From Streptomyces caatingaensis (GTDB taxonomy: Bacteria > Actinomycetota > Actinomycetes > Streptomycetales > Streptomycetaceae): a stretch of 64,000 bases of DNA. The notes beneath the pieces are model-generated. The model made no database searches. It worked only from the letters and a program-made list of their open reading frames with translations, and was not told the origin of the DNA. Positions 59,759-64,000 of the stretch are shown in pieces; positions within the stretch are counted from its first letter, which is position 1, and each line of letters begins with the position of its first letter. The stretch is taken from the NCBI RefSeq assembly GCF_001187435.1, contig NZ_LFXA01000002.1, positions 744,001 to 808,000 on the forward strand, in the 5' to 3' direction. The position numbers and the translations under genes are program-made.

Positions 59759-60437
59759 ACTGCGCGGCATCACCGCCGGATACGACCGGCGCGCACCCGT
59801 CGTCCGCGACGTGTCCCTGACCCTGGCCGCGGGCGAGTCCGTCGGGCTGCTCGGCCCGAGCGGGTGCGGCAAGTCGACGCTGGCGCGGGTGGCGGCGCTG
59901 CTGCACCGGCCGGACGCGGGGACCGTCGTCGTGGACGGCACCGAGGCGCGGGGCTGGCGCCACCGCGCGCCCCGCGCCCAGCGCACCGCCTTCGGCGTCG
60001 TCTTCCAGCAGCCCCGCCTGTCCGCCGACCCGCGCCTGCGGCTGCGCGACCTGATCGCCGAACCGCTGCGCGCGACCGGCGCCCCGGACGGCATCGGTGA
60101 ACTCGCCACCGCCGTCGGCCTCTCGGACGACCTGCTGGCCCGCCGCCCCCACCAGGTCAGCGACGGCCAGCTGCAACGCGCCTGCCTGGCCCGCGCGTTG
60201 GCCCTGCGGCCGCGCTGGCTCGTCTGCGACGAGATGACGGCCATGCTGGACGCCTCGACGACGGCGGCGCTGGTCTCCGTCGTCGAGGACTACCGCCGCG
60301 AGAACGGCGCGGGCCTGCTGGCGGTCGGCCACGACCCGGTGCTGCTGGGACGGTGGTGCGACCGGGTGGTGCGCTGGACGGACCTGGCGCCGGGGAGCGG
60401 CCCCACGGGCGGCGGTCAGGCCGGGCGCGGGATGTAG
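59751..60437 (+). CDS. nikE: Nickel ABC importer, ATPase NikE (short, variant signature)
   Basis: 228 residues. Walker A GPSGCGKST is normal; the signature reads VSDGQLQRA instead of LSGGQ, and Walker B is WLVCDEMTAMLD. It lacks the C-terminal oligopeptide extension seen in NikD. GTG start overlaps nikD by 8 bases. Its end overlaps the converging beta-propeller gene by 22 bases. Confidence 0.9.
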   Translation: MLELRGITAGYDRRAPVVRDVSLTLAAGESVGLLGPSGCGKSTLARVAALLHRPDAGTVVVDGTEARGWRHRAPRAQRTAFGVVFQQPRLSADPRLRLRDLIAEPLRATGAPDGIGELATAVGLSDDLLARRPHQVSDGQLQRACLARALALRPRWLVCDEMTAMLDASTTAALVSVVEDYRRENGAGLLAVGHDPVLLGRWCDRVVRWTDLAPGSGPTGGGQAGRGM

Positions 60438-61483
60438 GCCAGGCCGTGGGCGCCGGCCTCGCCGGCCGCGGCGATCTCCAGCAGGGCCGACTCCTCCAGC
60501 GTCTCCAGGTCCACGACGTGGACGGTCGAGGAGACCACACAGGCCACATAGGCGAGCCGGCCGTCGGGTGACGCGGTGATGGTCAACGGGAAGCGCCCGA
60601 CCGGCAGCCGGCCCAGGAGCTCACGGGTCGCGGCGTCGAACACCGTGAGCCGGCCCGGCGCGTGGCGCCCCGGACGGGACTCCGGACCGGCCTCCATGCA
60701 CACCTCGCCCGCCAGCACCTTGCCGGTCGACGTCAGATGCACCGGCATCACGAGGTGGTCGGTGGGCAGGACGCCGACGACGGACGCCGTCGCCGCGTCG
60801 ACCACCCGGACGCCGGTGACGGGCGGCTCCCCGCCCGCCGCGTCCCCGGGCTTCCCCGAGAACAGGGCGTAGGGCGAGGCGACGAAGACCTGCGAGCCGT
60901 CGGCGGAGACGGCGAGCCCCTCGCTGCCCGGCACCTCGATCTTCGCGGTGAGAGTGCCCCGTTCGAGGTCGACCACCGAGACGAACGGCGCCTCCTTGTT
61001 GGTGGCGTACCCGGTCCGGCCCGCCGGATCGACGGCGAACCAGTGCGGGCCGGGTGCCCCGGTGTCGATCCGGCCCAGCGGACGGCGCGTCGCGGCGTCG
61101 ATCACCACGACGCCCCCGGGCCGGTCCGCCGAGGCCTCCACGCCGACGTACAGACGGCCGCGCTCCACGTCCAACGCGAGGCCGTGCGGCCCGTGTTCGG
61201 GAGCCAGGTCGACGGTGTCGACGACACGGCGCGTGTCGGGGTCGATGACGGTCAGCACGGTCTGCCGGCCGCTGTTGGCGTGGTAGTAGCCCGAGTGGTA
61301 CGTCGACGCGCACCACACCAGGCGCCGCGTCGGGTCGAAGCACACCTCGTGCGGCTGGGCGGCGACGTCCACCGAGCCGAGACGCCGGTCGGAGGCCGCG
61401 TCGAAGAACGAGACCGCCGATCCGCTCTGGCTGACCACGGCCAGGACGTCGCCTTCCCGGCCGGCACGCGGGGACTGGTGCAC
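60416..61483 (-). CDS. YVTN-type beta-propeller protein
   Basis: 355 residues of seven-blade propeller repeats: VVSQSGSAVSFFDAASDRRLGSV, VLTVIDPDTRRVVDTVDL, VSVVDLERGTLTAKIEVPGSEGLAVSADG, each of the YVTN type (D-x-x-T-x-x-V-x-x-I). No signal peptide, so cytosolic. Role unknown; relatives bind ligands or act as lyases. GTG 61483 has AAGGAG 7 bases upstream, better than an open in-frame extension to 61570. Probably controlled by the divergent LysR protein. Confidence 0.85.
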   Translation of the reverse strand: MHQSPRAGREGDVLAVVSQSGSAVSFFDAASDRRLGSVDVAAQPHEVCFDPTRRLVWCASTYHSGYYHANSGRQTVLTVIDPDTRRVVDTVDLAPEHGPHGLALDVERGRLYVGVEASADRPGGVVVIDAATRRPLGRIDTGAPGPHWFAVDPAGRTGYATNKEAPFVSVVDLERGTLTAKIEVPGSEGLAVSADGSQVFVASPYALFSGKPGDAAGGEPPVTGVRVVDAATASVVGVLPTDHLVMPVHLTSTGKVLAGEVCMEAGPESRPGRHAPGRLTVFDAATRELLGRLPVGRFPLTITASPDGRLAYVACVVSSTVHVVDLETLEESALLEIAAAGEAGAHGLAYIPRPA

Positions 61484-61571
61484 AGAAAGCTCCTTCAACG
61501 GTGGTACGAGGATGTCGCGCGTCGTTCCGCGGACCCCTCCACCCTCGGCGAAGAAGGGTGGGGAAGCCATG

Positions 61572-61596
61572 CAAGAATCGGCAACCGATCCTTGCC
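61572..61596. promoter_or_regulatory. Palindromic LysR-type operator
   Basis: Arms GCAAGAATCGG and CCGATCCTTGC, 3 bases apart, match at 10 of 11 positions. The site lies 37 bases before the LysR start and 88 bases before the propeller gene, where an LTTR regulatory box for both would be. Confidence 0.8.
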
Positions 61597-61633
61597 GTCC
61601 CCGTAAAAGTGCAGCTCAGAAGGGGTACCCCTG

Positions 61634-62527
61634 ATGGATCTCAACCTGCTGCGGGCCCTGGACGTCCTGCTCCAGGAGAACAGCGTCACCCGCGCCGCCG
61701 AGCGCCTCGGCACCTCGCCCGCGGCGGTCAGCCGCACCCTGGCCCGGCTCCGCCGCGCCGTCGGCGACCCCCTGCTGGTCCGCGCGGGCCAGGGGCTGGT
61801 GCCGACGCCCCGGGCGCTGGAACTCCGGGACGAGGTGGGGGCGTTGCTGCGCCGGTGCGACGAGGTCCTGCGGCCCGGGGCCGGCTTCGAGCCCGCCCGC
61901 CTCCGGCGCACCTTCACCGTCCAGGCCTCCGACGTCCTCCTGGTCGGGACGGCCGGGGTCCTGACCGAGCGGATCCACCGGGAGGCCCCGCACGTGGACG
62001 TGGTCTTCCTGCCCGAGTCCGTGGAAGGCGGACCGGGGCTGCGGCAGGGGTGGATCGACGTCGAACTGGGATCCCTGGGGGATCTCGAACCCGAGATACG
62101 GACCCGCAGCCTCGTCCGCCGGACGGTCGTGGGCGTCGCCCGCGCACGTCACCCGCTCTTCGACGGGCCGGTCGACGCGCGGTCGTTCGCCGCGGCCGAC
62201 CACATCGGCGTCTCGCGCCGCGGCAAGCGGCTCGGGCCCATCGACACCGCACTCGCCGGACTCGGGCTGCGCCGGCGGATCGCCGCCGTCGTCCCCGGCC
62301 ACACGAGCGCGATGCTGCTCGCCCGCGACACCGACCTCGTCACGATCACCCTGGCCGACTGGATGCCGGACACCCTCGCGGCCCTCGGCCTGCGCACCTT
62401 CCCCGTGCCCCTGGACCTCGCTCCCCTGGAGATCGGCATGGCCTGGCACCCGCGCAACGAGGCCGACCCGGGCCACCGCTGGTTCCGGGAACGGCTCGCC
62501 GAAGCCGTGCTCGGGGAGGGGTCATAG
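61634..62527 (+). CDS. LysR-family transcription regulator
   Basis: 297 residues. HTH at about 2-60 ([37 protein letters not shown]) and a LysR substrate domain from about 90. NodD/Tsr-like branch: the N-terminus is MDLNLLRAL. Divergent from the propeller gene with a palindromic operator between. Stop overlaps the end of the converging lysyl-tRNA synthetase gene by 6 bases. Confidence 0.93.
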   Translation: MDLNLLRALDVLLQENSVTRAAERLGTSPAAVSRTLARLRRAVGDPLLVRAGQGLVPTPRALELRDEVGALLRRCDEVLRPGAGFEPARLRRTFTVQASDVLLVGTAGVLTERIHREAPHVDVVFLPESVEGGPGLRQGWIDVELGSLGDLEPEIRTRSLVRRTVVGVARARHPLFDGPVDARSFAAADHIGVSRRGKRLGPIDTALAGLGLRRRIAAVVPGHTSAMLLARDTDLVTITLADWMPDTLAALGLRTFPVPLDLAPLEIGMAWHPRNEADPGHRWFRERLAEAVLGEGS

Positions 62528-64000
62528 CGTCCGCACCAGCGGGAAGGGGAGCGTCTCGCGGATCGAGAGACCCGTCAGGAACATCACCAGGCGGTCCACG
62601 CCGATGCCCAGCCCGCCCGTCGGCGGCATCGCGTACTCCAGAGCCCGCAGGAAGTCCTCGTCCAGCTCCATCGCCTCCGGGTCGCCGCCCGCCGCCAGCA
62701 GCGACTGGGCCGTCAGGCGGTTGCGCTGCTCCACCGGATCCGTCAACTCCGAGTAGGCCGTGCCCAGTTCCGTGCCGAAGGCGACCAGGTCCCAGCGTTC
62801 GGCCAGGCGCGGGTCCGCCCGGTGGGGGCGGGTGAGCGGGGAGACGTCCGTCGGGAAGTCCTTGTAGAAGACGGGCAGGGTGGTGCGTTCCTCGACGAGG
62901 CGTTCGTACATCTCCAGCACGACGTCGCCACGGGAGTGTTCGGGACGGTGGGGGACGCCCGACGCGTCGCAGAGGCGGCGCAGGGCGGCCTCGGGCGTGT
63001 CCGGGGTGACCTCCTCGCCGAGCGCCTCCGAGAGGGCGCCGTGCACCGTCCGCACCGGCCACTCGCCCGCGATGTCGAGCTCGGTCGTCTTCCCGGAGTC
63101 GGGGTCCGTGCGCAGCGCGACCGGCGCGCCGTGCGCCGCGACGGCGGCCTCCTGGACGAGTTCGCGGGTCAGGTTCAGCATCACGTCGTAGTCGGCGAAC
63201 GCCTCGTACGCCTCCAGCATCGTGAACTCGGGGTTGTGCTTGTAGGAGACGCCCTCGTTGCGGAAGGTGCGGCCCAGCTCGAAGACCTTCTCCAGCCCGC
63301 CGACGCACAGCCGCTTCAGATACAGCTCGGGGGCGATGCGGAGGTAGAGGTCGAGGTCGTAGGCGTTGATGTGGGTGGTGAACGGGCGGGCGTTGGCGCC
63401 GCCGTGGACCTGCTGGAGCATCGGCGTCTCGACCTCCAGGTAGCCGCGCTCCAGCAGGCCGCGCCGCAGCGCCTGGACGGCGGCGCTGCGGGCGCGCACG
63501 GTGCGCCGGGCCTCCGGCGACACGGCGAGGTCGACGTAGCGCATGCGGACGCGGGCCTCGGGGTCGGCCAGGCCCCGGTGCTTGTCGGGCAGCGGGCGCA
63601 GGCACTTGGCCGTGAGCCGGGCGCGGGTGACGAAGAGGGTGAGCTCGCCCTTGTCGCTGGCGCCGATCTCGCCCTCGGCCTCGATGTGGTCGCCGAGGTC
63701 GAGGCGGGTGAAGCGGCGGAGCAGCTCGGGCCCGGACCCGTCGCGGGAGACGGCGAGCTGGAGGTCGCCGGACCAGTCGCGCAGGACGGCGAAGGCGATG
63801 CCGCCGTGGTTGCGGAGCAGCAGGACGCGGCCGGCGACGGCCGCGCGGTCGCCGGTGCGGGTGCCGGGCGGGAGGATGCCGTGGGCCGCGCGGACGGCGG
63901 CGCAGGTGTGGGTGCGGTGGGCGGTCGGCGGGTACGGGTCGACGCCCTCGCGGCGCAGCCGGTCCAGCTTGTGCCGCCGGACGCGCACCTGCTCGGGCAG
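62522..64000 (-). CDS. Class II lysyl-tRNA synthetase, partial
   Basis: The gene continues beyond the right edge; the frame is open to base 64000. N-terminal OB fold ([33 protein letters not shown]), then class II catalytic core: motif 2-like [23 protein letters not shown] and motif 3 [15 protein letters not shown]. It is a LysS/LysX-type enzyme. In Streptomyces there is usually another LysS, so this could be a second copy or LysX-like; it cannot be told without the start. Confidence 0.9.
   Translation of the reverse strand: MPEQVRVRRHKLDRLRREGVDPYPPTAHRTHTCAAVRAAHGILPPGTRTGDRAAVAGRVLLLRNHGGIAFAVLRDWSGDLQLAVSRDGSGPELLRRFTRLDLGDHIEAEGEIGASDKGELTLFVTRARLTAKCLRPLPDKHRGLADPEARVRMRYVDLAVSPEARRTVRARSAAVQALRRGLLERGYLEVETPMLQQVHGGANARPFTTHINAYDLDLYLRIAPELYLKRLCVGGLEKVFELGRTFRNEGVSYKHNPEFTMLEAYEAFADYDVMLNLTRELVQEAAVAAHGAPVALRTDPDSGKTTELDIAGEWPVRTVHGALSEALGEEVTPDTPEAALRRLCDASGVPHRPEHSRGDVVLEMYERLVEERTTLPVFYKDFPTDVSPLTRPHRADPRLAERWDLVAFGTELGTAYSELTDPVEQRNRLTAQSLLAAGGDPEAMELDEDFLRALEYAMPPTGGLGIGVDRLVMFLTGLSIRETLPFPLVRTL

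Noticed and set aside
1..64000. CRISPR arrays, tRNA or rRNA genes, insertion sequences or phage genes.
   Set aside because: None seen: no regular short repeats with spacers, no tRNA-like or rRNA motifs, and no transposase or integrase domain in any frame.

Overview
The window is high-GC actinobacterial DNA and most resembles a Streptomyces chromosome. Third codon positions are almost all G or C, GTG starts and 4-base start/stop overlaps are common, and several genes have a -10-like hexamer only 7 to 12 bases before the start codon, as in leaderless transcripts. The gene families (egtABCD, AfsQ-type two-component system, Scr1-type XRE regulator, DUF6297 ABC permease, SCO6745-like protein) also fit. 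No rRNA, tRNA, CRISPR array, insertion sequence or phage gene was seen. Gene density is that of an ordinary chromosomal arm or core-edge region. Both ends cut a gene: a cytochrome P450 on the left and a lysyl-tRNA synthetase on the right.

Layout. 0.0-3.0 kb: P450 end, Yip1-like membrane protein, APC permease. 3.2-4.6 kb: cobalamin riboswitch and a NiCoT nickel/cobalt permease. 4.7-8.9 kb: methyltransferase, arylamine N-acetyltransferase, Fpg/Nei glycosylase, cationic amino-acid permease. 9.0-11.3 kb: secreted GH92 alpha-mannosidase. 11.5-19.2 kb: a second, differently built cobalamin riboswitch heads a seven-gene operon. It encodes a membrane-anchored surface protein, ECF transporter T, fused AA' and S components, a cell-wall-anchored alpha/alpha-toroid protein, a small secreted DUF4430 (transcobalamin beta-domain-like) protein and an FhuF-like iron-sulfur protein. 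19.2-24.7 kb: carboxylesterase, a tandem Lrp-type regulator flanked by a 65-bp imperfect direct repeat, VOC protein, dodecin, ABC exporter pair. 24.8-29.7 kb: ergothioneine genes egtABCD with a universal stress protein at the end. 29.8-38.7 kb: P450, DUF4239 protein, AidB-like dehydrogenase, AfsQ-like response regulator/kinase/lipoprotein, SDR, small proteins. 38.8-42.3 kb: an ABC-2 permease and an unusual hydrolase-ABC ATPase fusion. 42.4-52.8 kb: a glycan-use locus (GH38 alpha-mannosidase, broken GH85 endoglycosidase, GH5 beta-mannosidase-like enzyme, sugar ABC importer, LacI regulator). 52.8-55.3 kb: small proteins and an XRE regulator that has lost its normal end. 55.4-60.4 kb: nikABCDE-type nickel ABC importer behind a Nur-type inverted repeat. 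60.4-64.0 kb: beta-propeller protein with a divergent LysR regulator and a clear palindromic operator, then lysyl-tRNA synthetase.

The most interesting system is the 11.5-19.2 kb operon. Animal intrinsic factor and transcobalamin consist of an alpha6/alpha6 toroid joined to a DUF4430-type beta domain. Here both halves occur as separate exported proteins, in one operon with an ECF importer, under a B12 riboswitch. I infer a Gram-positive surface capture system for corrinoids, with the FhuF-like protein as a possible intracellular reductase of the imported cofactor. The NiCoT permease behind its own B12 riboswitch and the nickel importer behind a Nur-like box make metal and cofactor acquisition a theme of the window. 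A second theme is degradation of high-mannose N-glycans, in which the endoglycosidase gene carries an internal deletion and frameshift.
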